Shown here in pieces: positions 8,296-16,560 of a stretch of 64,000 nt of DNA. The DNA comes from Lentibacillus jeotgali (lineage in GTDB: Bacteria > Bacillota > Bacilli > Bacillales > Amphibacillaceae). Below the pieces are notes generated by a model. The model made no database searches. It was given only the letters and a program-made list of their open reading frames with translations, and had not been told where the DNA came from. The first letter of the stretch is position 1, and each line of letters starts with the position of its first letter. The translations under genes were made by a program, and so were the position numbers. Where the stretch lies: contig NZ_AGAV01000006.1 in assembly GCF_000224785.1 (NCBI RefSeq), positions 1 to 64,000 of the forward strand, read 5' to 3'.

Positions 8296-9387
8296 ATGAA
8301 CTATTTAAAGGAAATAAACGCTTTTTATAATCAGATTATCTTTAATCCACTTTCTGGATCAGCCGTGTCTCTCTGGAACACGCTGATGCATTTCAATAAT
8401 CTATGCGGGTGGCAGGAGACGTTTTCCGTCCCTGCCTCCGCAATCGAGTTAAAATCCGGTGTTAAAGGCACATCCTTCAAACGCGCACGGGAAGAACTGC
8501 AACAAACTGGCTACATCCACGTGACGCCAGGCAGCGGCAATCAGGCCGCTACCTATCGCATGATTTCGCAGGTTAAGCCGATGTATCAAAGTGAAAACGT
8601 CTTGCATATTGAGCAAGATACACAGCCCGTTATGGAAGAACGCAGCCAGCAGCCTCAAACAGCAGAAACACCACAAACACGCCCGCAAATGAATACCACT
8701 AATGAGACATCTGCCTCAGTAAGTTACAATTCCGACTGCCAGCCATCAATAAGCCATACAGAAGAAACGCCGAATTCTGTGGCGGAAGACAACACAATGG
8801 TCTATCGGGCGGACCAGACGTTGGAGGAGAGTACGGTCTACAGTATGGACCACAATATGGCCTGCAATGTGGACCACAGTACGGACCCATTAATTAAACA
8901 ATACATAAATAAAAATAAAACAAAACATAAACCAACAACAACCACAACTGATGCCATCCAGTTTTACCGTAAAAATTTTGGCGTCGCTAGTTCGTATGTT
9001 GCGGACGACATCAGTAACTGGATTAATGATATGGGTGATCCGCTCGTGCTGGATGCAATGAAGCGTGCATTGGAGCAAGGCAAAGCAACCTGGCGCTATG
9101 TAAAAGGTATCCTCAAATCCTGGGAAACTAAAGGTATTATGACTGTTGAACAGGCAACAGCTGATGACAGCGCATTTCGGGCCAGGCAAAAGAATAGGAT
9201 GCGGGCGACTGATAGGAGAGAGGTAGTTCCGGAATGGTTTAAGGAACAGAAGCGCAAGCAGGCGTTGGAAAGAGAACAAAAAGAAGCATCATCGTTGCCG
9301 GATCGATATAGGCAATCTGCCGAGCGAGAAGAGTGTGAGCGGCTTCTGGCTAAGTTTAGTAAGAAGAAGGTTGGGGGAGTTGGATAG
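8296..9387 (+). CDS. DnaD-domain protein (replication initiation-like)
   Basis: A 363-residue protein. The N-terminal 95 residues resemble the winged-helix DDBH1 half of DnaD-like proteins. A low-complexity Gln/Thr/Ser-rich linker follows (about 110-215). A DnaD DDBH2 domain sits at about 220-290, with the signature FYRKNFGVASSYVADDISNW and WRYVKGILKSWE (YxxxIL-x-x-W). The charged tail (about 300-360) recurs as a decayed copy at 16130-16327. Such proteins load the helicase at phage or plasmid origins, or control initiation. I place the start at ATG 8296, behind AAGGAGAG, rather than at the in-frame ATG 8236, which overlaps the sigma gene. The linker contains several imperfect repeats (GADQ/MDHNM/VDHS), hinting at expansion. 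Confidence 0.8.
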   Translation: MNYLKEINAFYNQIIFNPLSGSAVSLWNTLMHFNNLCGWQETFSVPASAIELKSGVKGTSFKRAREELQQTGYIHVTPGSGNQAATYRMISQVKPMYQSENVLHIEQDTQPVMEERSQQPQTAETPQTRPQMNTTNETSASVSYNSDCQPSISHTEETPNSVAEDNTMVYRADQTLEESTVYSMDHNMACNVDHSTDPLIKQYINKNKTKHKPTTTTTDAIQFYRKNFGVASSYVADDISNWINDMGDPLVLDAMKRALEQGKATWRYVKGILKSWETKGIMTVEQATADDSAFRARQKNRMRATDRREVVPEWFKEQKRKQALEREQKEASSLPDRYRQSAEREECERLLAKFSKKKVGGVG

Positions 9388-9632
9388 GTGAATTTTTATT
9401 GTGTCTGGCATAAGGAGGGGTGTATAAAAAACGGACGGTGGCATTTGATGTTAACATGTATTATGAAAAAGAGCACGAAACCCTTCAAGAAAAGTCGGCA
9501 AGCGGGTTTACCGGAGGATATCAGCCCTGGTTTTTCTGAGATTTTAAATAGGAATACCAAAAAGCTTGATGAAACGTTGAAAGGGCTAATGGGATTACGT
9601 TGGGATATAATGAGTACATGCAATAGTCGCAT
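9388..9632 (+). other. Junction segment without a convincing gene
   Basis: Between the DnaD gene and the truncated glycerol dehydrogenase there are only short broken frames. One begins at a GTG with AAGGAGGGG abutting it (about 9413) and codes for a charged peptide ending after about 40 codons. Nothing recognisable was found. The sequence probably represents the recombination junction that removed the N terminus of the next gene. Confidence 0.4.
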
Positions 9633-10418
9633 TTCGGTGTCGGCGGTGGTAAGACACTCGATACCACTAAGGCTGTTTCCGATGAAGTGAACGGCTATAC
9701 CGTCGTTGCAACAACCGCTTCAACCGACGCACCAACAAGTGCACTATCCGTCGTTTATTCGGATGACGGAGTCTTTGAAGGTTATCGTTTCTACAATAAA
9801 AATCCGGATCTCGTCGTCATTGATACAAAAATTGTTGGCGCAACACCGCGTTTTCTGACATCGGGGATTGCCGATGCTCTGGCAACATGGGTTGAAGCCC
9901 GGAGTGTTATCCAGGCAGGCGGCGACACAATGGCAGGTGGCAGCACGACGATTGCTGGACAAGTGATTGCCGAAAAATGTGAAGAAACGCTTTTCAAATA
10001 TACTAATCTGGCTTATGAATCTGTACAAGCCAAATCAGTAACACCAGCGCTTGAATCTATTGTTGAAGCCAACACCCTTCTCAGCGGTTTAGGCTTTGAA
10101 AACGGCGGTCTTGGAGTTACACACGCCATCCACAATGGTTTCACGGCTTTGCACGGTGACATCCATGATATAACGCATGGCGAAAAAGTCGCGTTTGGCA
10201 CACTTGTCCAGCTCGCGCTCGAAAAACGTGATTTAAAAGAGATTGAGCGCTACATTGAACTGTATACAAGCCTCGGCCTGCCGGTAACACTCGGGGATAT
10301 CGAGTTGAAAGACGCCCCACGAGACGACATCATGAAAGTAGCCGAAGCAGCAACCACTGAAGGCGAATCAATCCATCAGGCCTTCAATGTTTTAATGAAC
10401 ACCCTGTTTTTGTCTTAA
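9633..10418 (+). pseudogene. gldA: N-terminally truncated glycerol dehydrogenase
   Basis: From 9633 the frame encodes [15 protein letters not shown], the NAD-binding glycine motif that lies near residue 95 of the roughly 365-residue iron/zinc-type glycerol dehydrogenases. It then runs intact to the normal C terminus ([10 protein letters not shown]). Zinc ligands are visible in [16 protein letters not shown] and an upstream Asp. An in-frame TAG at 9624-9626 and unrelated sequence before it show that about 90 N-terminal residues are missing. An internal ATG at 9687 would give a 243-residue protein without the NAD motif. It is therefore almost certainly non-functional. GC and codon style match the preceding sigma/DnaD module better than the next operon. 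Confidence 0.85.
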
Positions 10419-10473
10419 GCTTAGCTATCGCAAGCGGTTCCCTTGCCGTTGCGGTCCAATATTAACAAAATAA

Positions 10474-10502
10474 TTGTACTACAATTTAGTAGTACATCAT
10501 AA
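10474..10502 (+). promoter_or_regulatory. Promoter of the NhaC operon with embedded inverted repeat
   Basis: A possible promoter is TTGTAC (10474-10479), 17-base spacer, TCATAA (10497-10502). It is overlaid by a perfect inverted repeat TGTACTAC (10475-10482) / GTAGTACA (10489-10496) with a 6-base spacer. The dyad covers the -35 and spacer, so a bound regulator would block transcription. The convergent GntR at 13128-13808 is the obvious candidate (inference). Confidence 0.55.
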
Positions 10503-10508
10503 AAATAA

Positions 10509-10522
10509 TGTAAACGCTTACG
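10509..10522 (+). promoter_or_regulatory. cre site (CcpA binding), 13 of 14
   Basis: TGTAAACGCTTACG matches TGWAARCGYTWNCW at all but the final base. It abuts the GAGGGGGG ribosome binding site of the antiporter gene and follows the promoter at 10474-10502, implying catabolite repression by CcpA. Confidence 0.75.
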
Positions 10523-10533
10523 AGGGGGGTGAA

Positions 10534-11946
10534 ATGATGGATGATGTTACAACGTTGGGTTTTATATCGGTGCTACCCCCATTAATTGCTATTGTACTCG
10601 CTTTTTGGACTAGGGATACCATTTTGTCTTTAGCTATCGCTTGTATTGTTGGTATATTTTTAGCTGGGGAGGGGTTGCTGGGTTTTCCGGATTTGATGAA
10701 GGAAGCATTAGGTAATGAAGATTTTTCTTGGATTTTCCTTTTAGAAATTTTTATTGGTATTCTAATTGCACTATTTCAGCGTACTGGGAGTATTCAAAGT
10801 TTTGCTGATGTGGTCAGCCGAAGACAGTTCTCAAGAAATCGGATAGGGATTACGACATGGTTTATGGGGCTGTTTGTGTTTTTTAGTGATTACTTTAGCC
10901 CTGTGTTTGTAGGATCAACAATGAGGAAAGTAACAGACAAAGTAAAAATTTCCCGCGAAAAGCTCGCGTATATTTGTGATTCTACTTCGGCACCGGTTAG
11001 TGTTATCGTACCGATCACCGGGTGGGCAGTGTTCATATCAGGTCTGTTAATTGGGCTTGGTCCGATACAGAATGAAGCAGATGCGCTAGCAGTATTTACT
11101 AAAGCTATCCCCTTCAATTTTTATGCCGTTTTATCCGTGTTGATGGTTGGTCTGATTGCTTCTGGAATCATCAAGGACTTTGGACCAATGAAAAAGGCTG
11201 AGGAACGTGCGCTTAAGGAAGGGAAACTTATTCGCGATAATTCAACGCCACTAATATCGAAAGAGCTGACTAGTATTGAGCCATATTTTAAGGACCGGTT
11301 ACTTAGTATTGCATGGAATTTTTTTCTGCCAGTACTATTAATTATCATAATTGCTGTCGGTACTTATATTGGTCTTGGTTCTGCCAAAACAATGGAAGCA
11401 TTTCTTGCTGCAGTAATATTTTTAGGGATTGTGATGCGATTTCAGGGAATTCCGGTTAAGGATATTATGGATACAGCCATGAATGGTATCAAAGGGATTA
11501 TGCCTGCTATCATGATTTTGGTTTTCGCCTATACAATTAATTTGCTGAGTGAAAAGATGGGAACTGCCAATTATTTAATTCAAGTGACTGAATCTTGGCT
11601 TAATCCAGGGTTACTTCCAGCTATCACGTTTATACTGGCTGGATTGATTGCCTTTTCAACTGGTACTTCTTGGGGAACGTTTGGGATAATGATTCCAATT
11701 GCCGTACCATTAGCTATCGGCTTTGCAGGTGGCGATATTAATACGGTTGTTCTGGCAACGATTGCTGCAGTTGCCGGTGGAGGAGTATTTGGAGATCATT
11801 GTTCACCATTATCGGATACTACCATATTATCTTCGACAGGCGCTGCCGTGGATCATATCGATCATGTTCGTACGCAAATTCCATATTCCTTGTTAATGGG
11901 AACTGTTGGAGTTGGTATTTATTTAATACTTGGATTACTAGTTTAA
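10534..11946 (+). CDS. NhaC-family Na+/H+ (or Na+/organic acid) antiporter
   Basis: A 470-residue membrane protein with about 12 hydrophobic segments. It has NhaC/ion-transporter signatures such as DSTSAPVSVIVPITGWAVF (about residue 150) and the late GGVFGDHCSPLSDTTILSS segment (about 425-443), which is diagnostic for NhaC/MleN-type antiporters. MleN exchanges malate for lactate with Na+/H+; here the substrate is unknown. ATG 10534 is chosen because GAGGGGGG lies just upstream and a cre site precedes it. Only 15 bases separate it from the saccharopine-dehydrogenase-like gene, so the two are co-transcribed, suggesting uptake of the enzyme's substrate or sodium-coupled export of its product. 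Confidence 0.85.
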   Translation: MMDDVTTLGFISVLPPLIAIVLAFWTRDTILSLAIACIVGIFLAGEGLLGFPDLMKEALGNEDFSWIFLLEIFIGILIALFQRTGSIQSFADVVSRRQFSRNRIGITTWFMGLFVFFSDYFSPVFVGSTMRKVTDKVKISREKLAYICDSTSAPVSVIVPITGWAVFISGLLIGLGPIQNEADALAVFTKAIPFNFYAVLSVLMVGLIASGIIKDFGPMKKAEERALKEGKLIRDNSTPLISKELTSIEPYFKDRLLSIAWNFFLPVLLIIIIAVGTYIGLGSAKTMEAFLAAVIFLGIVMRFQGIPVKDIMDTAMNGIKGIMPAIMILVFAYTINLLSEKMGTANYLIQVTESWLNPGLLPAITFILAGLIAFSTGTSWGTFGIMIPIAVPLAIGFAGGDINTVVLATIAAVAGGGVFGDHCSPLSDTTILSSTGAAVDHIDHVRTQIPYSLLMGTVGVGIYLILGLLV

Positions 11947-11961
11947 TAGGAGGTTTGCTGC

Positions 11962-13152
11962 ATGGAAGTTATTGTTTTAGGCGGTTCAGGTCTTCAAGGT
12001 AGGGCCGCATTACAGGATTTAGGGAATAATAAAGATGTTATGAAAATTATTTGTGCTGATGTAACATTTGAAGCAGTTGATTCGTTTAGCGAACATCTAA
12101 ACATGGATAAGATAGTAAGACGAGAAATTGACGCCACATCTAAGGAAAATCTGACAGCTCTTTTCAAAGAAGAAGCTAATGTGGTGATTGATTTGTTGCC
12201 AAAGCAATTCAATGAAAATGCAGCGAGGGCGGCAATCGAAGCAGGAGTTCCATTGGTAAATTGTTCGTATGCAAGTGGTCTGTCCAAGGAAGTTTATGAA
12301 AAGGCAAAAGAAAAAGAAGTAGCTATAATGCCTGAGTCCGGGCTGGATCCTGGAATTGATTTGGTGTTGTGCGGATATGGTGTCAGCCAATTGGATGAAG
12401 TACATGAACTTTATTCATATTGTGGCGGTGTACCAGAAGCTGATGCCGCTGATAATCCACTGAGATATAAAATTTCTTGGAATTTCGATAGCACATTAAT
12501 GTCATATAAACGACCAGCTTTAATGAAGTGTAATGGGGAGAATATTGATATCCCTGCAGATGACCAGCATAACGAAAAATGGATTACAGATATTACACTA
12601 TCTGGAATAGAGGGGTTTGAATCAATTCCGAATGGAAATGCAATTAACTTTGCGAAATTATTAGGGATAGAAAAGGAAGTTATCAACACGGAACGACGAT
12701 CAATTCGGTGGTCAGGGCATGCTCAGTTTTGGCGTAATGTAATCAGACTGGGATTCTTGGAAACAGAAAGCGTTCCAGGACTGAATGGTAATGTGACCCC
12801 ACATGAATTCTTGCTGAAACATTTAGAGCCCCGTCTACAATACGAACTGCATGAGAAAGACCTTGTTCTGATGAAAAATATTATTAGGGGCAAAAAAGAT
12901 GGGAAAGGTATCGAGATTATCTATGAAATGATTGATGAGCGCGATTTGGGTACAGGTTTATTCGCTATGAATCGTACGGTTGGTTATACGGCTAGTATTG
13001 TAGCCAATATGATTGCGAATGGTACGATTAAGAAAAAGGGCGTGCTTTCACCAACAACAGATATACCTTATATGGCATTTATTGAAGAAATTGGCAAGCG
13101 AGGCATTCATATAAGGGAATCAAAGAGTCAATTAAATAAATCACTTGCCTGA
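11962..13152 (+). CDS. Saccharopine dehydrogenase-like NAD(P)-dependent oxidoreductase
   Basis: A 396-residue protein with an N-terminal Rossmann fold (VIVLGGSGLQGRAALQDL, residues 3-20) and the VIDLLPKQFN ... VPLVNCSY region of the saccharopine dehydrogenase NADP-binding family. A C-terminal catalytic half (about 130-390) carries the conserved PESGLDPGIDLVLCGYG segment. Family members include saccharopine, carboxynorspermidine and lysine-pathway reductases. The true substrate cannot be read from sequence; no lysine-ketoglutarate reductase partner is nearby. It is co-transcribed with the NhaC antiporter. The start ATG 11962 has AGGAGG 8 bases upstream. Its last 25 bases overlap the convergent GntR gene. 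Confidence 0.8.
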   Translation: MEVIVLGGSGLQGRAALQDLGNNKDVMKIICADVTFEAVDSFSEHLNMDKIVRREIDATSKENLTALFKEEANVVIDLLPKQFNENAARAAIEAGVPLVNCSYASGLSKEVYEKAKEKEVAIMPESGLDPGIDLVLCGYGVSQLDEVHELYSYCGGVPEADAADNPLRYKISWNFDSTLMSYKRPALMKCNGENIDIPADDQHNEKWITDITLSGIEGFESIPNGNAINFAKLLGIEKEVINTERRSIRWSGHAQFWRNVIRLGFLETESVPGLNGNVTPHEFLLKHLEPRLQYELHEKDLVLMKNIIRGKKDGKGIEIIYEMIDERDLGTGLFAMNRTVGYTASIVANMIANGTIKKKGVLSPTTDIPYMAFIEEIGKRGIHIRESKSQLNKSLA

Positions 13153-13808
13153 TGAAATCGACTGACTCTACTTTTGTATTCTTCAGTTGCAGTGCTAATA
13201 TGTTTGGCTAATAATTGAGAAAAAGCCTCTATTTCTTTTTCCTTGATCAATGTAATTAACATCTGATGCTCATTTGAGCTTCGGATGTTTTCTTTTTCAT
13301 CGATGTGAAAGAAATGATCATATAAAGCAAGATAGATATGTGTTTGGTTAATCATTTTTAAGGTGTGATTTTTCAAAAATCGATTCCTGCAACCCTTTAG
13401 TAAGGTATAATGAAATTCTTTATTCACTTCTGTATAGCCAAGAAGGTCTTTCTGTTGATAGGATTCTTTTTCCAGCTTTACAAGTTCACTTAATCTATGT
13501 ATATTATTCGTTGAAATGGCTTGCATGATATTGCTGGTTGCTAATAATTCAAGGTTTTTCCGGTGTGTAAATGCCTCTGTGATTTCTTCTATCGTAGGAT
13601 TTATTACCTGTGCTCCTTTATTCGGCAATATAGTGAGAAATCCCTCTTCTTGTAGCTGGGTAAATGCTTGGCGAATAGGAGTGCGACTTATGGATAGCGA
13701 ACTGGAAATATCATGTTCAACCATCTTTTGCCCTGGTACTAGCTTTTGTTCATATATGGCATATTTCAGAGTTTGATAGACGTATTCCTTCATTGATAGT
13801 TTTGCCAT
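13128..13808 (-). CDS. GntR family transcriptional regulator, FCD subfamily
   Basis: A 226-residue regulator with an N-terminal winged helix (about residues 3-65, including SISRTPIRQAFTQLQEEGFL) and a C-terminal FCD-like helical domain. The metal-binding pattern is less clear than in the first GntR (candidates in EFHYTLLKG and SSNEHQMLI). I choose ATG 13808, preceded by AGGGG at a good distance, over the GTG at 13814. It is convergent with, and overlaps by 25 bases, the saccharopine-dehydrogenase-like gene. It probably controls that operon through the dyad at 10475-10496, with substrate as ligand (inference). Confidence 0.88.
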   Translation of the reverse strand: MAKLSMKEYVYQTLKYAIYEQKLVPGQKMVEHDISSSLSISRTPIRQAFTQLQEEGFLTILPNKGAQVINPTIEEITEAFTHRKNLELLATSNIMQAISTNNIHRLSELVKLEKESYQQKDLLGYTEVNKEFHYTLLKGCRNRFLKNHTLKMINQTHIYLALYDHFFHIDEKENIRSSNEHQMLITLIKEKEIEAFSQLLAKHISTATEEYKSRVSRFHQASDLFN

Positions 13809-13814
13809 AATCAC

Positions 13815-14548
13815 ACCCCTAATTTGAATATTTCGTGTTATGATGATTATTATTTATTATAGATGATTTAAAGGAAAAAATCATTAAAGAGATGATAGTC
13901 TGGCTATGGATATGCAAAAGCTAAAATACAGAAGTTAGATGAATATTAAGATTAATATAAGAGTCGGAACAATCACCATTTGTTTGAACTCAATAAAAGT
14001 TGGGCTACTAAATAACTGATTATCATATGCAACAAAAAAAGCGCCTTCTTAAATTAATTTCTCAATATTTGGAGGGATGACATCCATGTCGGGATATTTT
14101 TTTCGAAGGGTAATCTATTCATCGACCGCAGCGATTTTTCCACCTCGAATCATGTATTGATTAGTCAATTATTACACCCCCAAAAATGGTGTCAGCCAAT
14201 AGCCAAGCAAACATGCTGTTGCTATCGTGAAAGCGCGTCAGGTACGAAAAATCAAACTGCAATGGATAGTATAACGATGAAAAAAAGCCCCAATAATTTC
14301 AAACAAATGCCACTTAGTACGGTTGTTCCGCGGGTTGTTTGATGCCGGATTTTCCTTTTCCATGACTCATTCCTCCATGCTGTTTTATATACGATATGAA
14401 GGAATGACAAATTGTGTGTTTGCCTAGTTTTTTGTAGAAGAGAATTCTTTCATATTATCTATTAAACCCAGCAAGAAGTGCCTAGCACCGTTTCCCATGT
14501 CGACTCCGTTTGCTTCAAAACCTTCGACTCCACAAACTCCCTCTTTCT
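13815..14548. other. Gene-poor stretch with decayed coding traces
   Basis: No intact gene was found. On the minus strand, between about 14350 and 14040, broken frames read like old coding sequence (for example MIRGGKIAAVDE-stop-ITLRKKYPDMDVIP, and upstream a hydrophobic stretch TIATACLLGYWLTPFLGV). They are interrupted by stops and I cannot assign them. The rest is AT-rich and featureless. Confidence 0.4.
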
Positions 14549-14642
14549 CCTATAATCGAATCCAGCCTGGAAAAGGGGCATGGAACTTCAAAAATTTTTT
14601 TGTTTTCCATGCCCCTTTTTTGCGTTTCATTTCGATTATAGG
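14549..14642. repeat. Nested perfect inverted repeats, terminator-like
   Basis: Outer arms CCTATAATCGAA (14549-14560) and TTCGATTATAGG (14631-14642) enclose inner arms AAAAGGGGCATGGAA (14571-14585) and TTCCATGCCCCTTTT (14605-14619). Both pairs are perfect, and the inner one ends in a T-run. The inner hairpin resembles a bidirectional terminator; the outer dyad makes the whole 94-base block able to fold as one cruciform or RNA stem. It ends 8 bases before the ribosome binding site of the DUF1659 gene, so it may be an attenuator or a small mobile palindrome. Confidence 0.8.
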
Positions 14643-14662
14643 GGTGAAGGGAGGTGAGCAAC

Positions 14663-14890
14663 ATGGCCGAACAGCAAATGGTCAGCTCGCGACTGCGTCT
14701 CATCCTGGATGATGGGTTCGACGAAATGTCCGGGAAGCAGCTTTTCAAAACGAAAGGCTTCAACAATGTCAAACCACAGGCAACCGCCGATCAGCTTTAT
14801 GCGATCGCAACGTCGGTTGCAGGGCTGCAGCAGCGCCCGCTGGTAGAAGTGGAGCGTAATGATAGCTCCGAAATTACCGCAGGCGCATAA
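14663..14890 (+). CDS. DUF1659 family small protein
   Basis: A 75-residue protein recognisable as the DUF1659 family of Bacillaceae (SSRLRLILDDGFDEMSGKQLFKTKGFNNV..., ending in a VEVERND strand). Function unknown. Members normally sit directly before a DUF2922 gene, as here. ATG 14663 is chosen because GGGAGGTGA is 6 bases upstream. It follows the nested inverted repeat and precedes a further hairpin and the DUF2922 gene. Its GC-rich codons resemble the sigma/DnaD module at 7.7-9.4 kb. Confidence 0.85.
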   Translation: MAEQQMVSSRLRLILDDGFDEMSGKQLFKTKGFNNVKPQATADQLYAIATSVAGLQQRPLVEVERNDSSEITAGA

Positions 14891-14916
14891 GCATGAGGGA
14901 GGTTTAGCAGACAGAA

Positions 14917-14963
14917 GCAGAACTGTATGGGGGGATTCGGGAAATGATGAATCATAGTTCTGC
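14917..14963 (+). repeat. Intercistronic hairpin between the DUF1659 and DUF2922 genes
   Basis: GCAGAACT (14917-14924) pairs with AGTTCTGC (14956-14963), with an inner ATGAT/ATCAT stem. It could tune relative expression or protect mRNA of the two small genes. No T-run follows. Confidence 0.45.
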
Positions 14964-15012
14964 CAGGGGATCTGAATGTCTTGATTTAGCGCGGGGGAGG
15001 AGGTGACAATAA

Positions 15013-15231
15013 ATGAAAAAGCTTGAATTGAAATTTTTAAATGAAGACGAAAAGACTGTCACATATTCACTGGAACAACCGGTTGAACCGGCTGATCCGG
15101 CAGCTATTAAAGCTGCGATGGACGAAATCATCAATCAGAACGCATTCACATCATCAGGCGGTGATCTCGTGTCCATCAAGGAAGCACGGATTGTTGAGCG
15201 GAATGTTGAGGAGATTGAATTGCCACAATAA
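15013..15231 (+). CDS. DUF2922 family small protein
   Basis: A 72-residue protein of the DUF2922 family (KKLELKFLNEDEKTVTYSLE, then PADPAAIKAAMDEII, ending EARIVERNVEEIELP). Function unknown; it is the usual partner of DUF1659 in Bacillaceae, often with a YvrJ peptide, which I could not find here. The start at 15013 has GGGAGGAGGTGA upstream. Downstream lies a decayed copy of another small gene. Confidence 0.87.
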   Translation: MKKLELKFLNEDEKTVTYSLEQPVEPADPAAIKAAMDEIINQNAFTSSGGDLVSIKEARIVERNVEEIELPQ

Positions 15232-15327
15232 ATATTTTAATGAGAGGTGTGTTGTATACTTGCACACCTCTCAAAATATTTTTTGGATTAATAAAGCTAA
15301 GATTATTTTGACCAAATCCCGGAACAA

Positions 15328-15440
15328 CTATATCATTCCATATCTGAAAAGATATTCGTTTTCCAGGGCAGTTTTCATTTTTTTACCGCACTTTTTGCTG
15401 CAGGCTGTAATAAGCCGTTTTGTCGTTTTTTCATCCATGA
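15328..15440 (-). pseudogene. Decayed copy of the CxxC small protein encoded at 16561-16857
   Basis: The minus strand encodes ACSKKCGKKMKTALENE, matching AVCSKACGEKMKTALTKE of the intact gene at 16561-16857. The C-terminal part then diverges to a premature stop. The N-terminal CxxC half is gone. It shows duplication of this small gene about 1.2 kb away, followed by decay. Confidence 0.75.
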
Positions 15441-15519
15441 GTAAGCAATTTAAGAAAATCGTATTTACGATAACCTATATTGTGATATGATAAAGAAAAT
15501 ACTAAATGGCGGTGATTAT

Positions 15520-15792
15520 ATGGGGTTCATTCAATCATCAGAAGAACTTATGAAGCGCATAGAAAATATGGACCGAGATAATTCAGTTTTTCAATTTTCT
15601 ATTCCAGGTAAGGGAAAATTCACCCTCGTGTTACAGGAAGAGGAAGAAAATTCAATTAAAGCTGATGTTGAAAAAAATCCTCATCTTAAACAGATGATTG
15701 AGGAAAGTCAGAATGAATATAAAGAGGGAAGAGGTATGTCAACTTCGGAGTTATTCAAGTCGCTCGGAAGAAACTATGGCTTTTATTTCTAA
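15520..15792 (+). CDS. Small protein, candidate antitoxin of an overlapping gene pair
   Basis: A 90-residue acidic protein. The central part (SIPGKGKFTLVLQEEEEN) looks like a beta-rich core. The C-terminal segment YKEGRGMSTSELFKSL resembles the tail of RelB/Phd-type antitoxins, where an acidic helix followed by a 'STxELLKxL' segment wraps around the toxin. I place the start at ATG 15520 behind GGCGGTGAT; an earlier in-frame ATG is at 15487. It overlaps the next gene by 17 bases, so the two are translationally coupled. No DNA-binding domain is evident. The assignment is an inference from organisation and tail, not from recognised homology. Confidence 0.55.
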   Translation: MGFIQSSEELMKRIENMDRDNSVFQFSIPGKGKFTLVLQEEEENSIKADVEKNPHLKQMIEESQNEYKEGRGMSTSELFKSLGRNYGFYF

Positions 15793-16048
15793 ATTGATTA
15801 TAGATATTGAGGGATTCCTTAAAAATGACCTTGTTGGACAGGCTTACATAGAAGAATTCGGTGCCTATAAGGGTTTTTCACGAATCGTTATTAAGAAATT
15901 CCGGATTTATTATAAAAAGACCAAGATAATATTAGTGTCTTGGCAATATTATTTCCTGGAGAAAAATGAGAATGTTGATGAGCTTAAATTGCTTCTTCAT
16001 CAGTTGTTTTCTCGAGTGGTTGACTCTACAGACAAATGTTATTTTTAG
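15776..16048 (+). CDS. Small basic protein, candidate toxin partner
   Basis: A 90-residue, Lys-rich protein. The middle (YKGFSRIVIKKFRIYYKKTKIILVSW) has the basic strand pattern seen in RelE/ParE-type mRNA interferases or gyrase toxins, but the usual C-terminal catalytic residues are not clearly present. Its ATG 15776 lies inside the last codons of the upstream acidic gene, the normal toxin-antitoxin order. Translation starting at 15698 is also open but has no ribosome binding site. It could equally be an orphan accessory protein. Confidence 0.5.
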   Translation: MAFISKLIIDIEGFLKNDLVGQAYIEEFGAYKGFSRIVIKKFRIYYKKTKIILVSWQYYFLEKNENVDELKLLLHQLFSRVVDSTDKCYF

Positions 16049-16129
16049 TGGTCTTTTCCAAAATAATCTAAACTGTCAGTACTTTTTTGCTCGGAGCTTT
16101 TAATATAAATTACCTGAATCAAAATCCTT

Positions 16130-16327
16130 AACCAGCCTCTATTTTCCGTTTTGAATGTTTCGCCAATAATTGCTCACATTCTCCTCATTCCACAGAACCA
16201 AGCAAATAAGTATTTGTTTCCTCCTGCCGTTCTGCTTCTCTTCCAATGTCTGTTCCCGCTTTTGCTCTTTGAACCATTCAGACACAACTTTGCCTTTAAC
16301 TGGTAGCTGTCTACTTTTCATAACCAT
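16130..16327 (-). pseudogene. Decayed C-terminal copy of the DnaD-domain protein
   Basis: The minus strand encodes KVVSEWFKEQKREQTLEEKQ, closely matching EVVPEWFKEQKRKQALEREQ near the end of the protein at 8296-9387. After a frameshift and a stop, GECEQLLAKHSKRK matches EECERLLAKFSKKK. The DnaD domain itself is absent. This links the 14-17 kb region to the 7.7-9.4 kb module as a degraded duplicate. Confidence 0.8.
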
Positions 16328-16560
16328 TGAGCGAATAATCCACCAAATTGCGGGTTTTTCAACATTTATAATCTAAAGAAAGGTGGAAAAGGTGGCATGG
16401 TTAATGAAAATTTTTGAAGGTTTATTTGAGATAGTATATGGTGTTCGCAAAGAGAACGGAAAATCGTTGTTGCGTGGGAAGGGTACCTGGAGGATTTAAA
16501 AGAAGAAAACGGAAAAGCCTCGGAACCTCTGCAGTGAACAGATCCAGAGGCCAATCGTTA

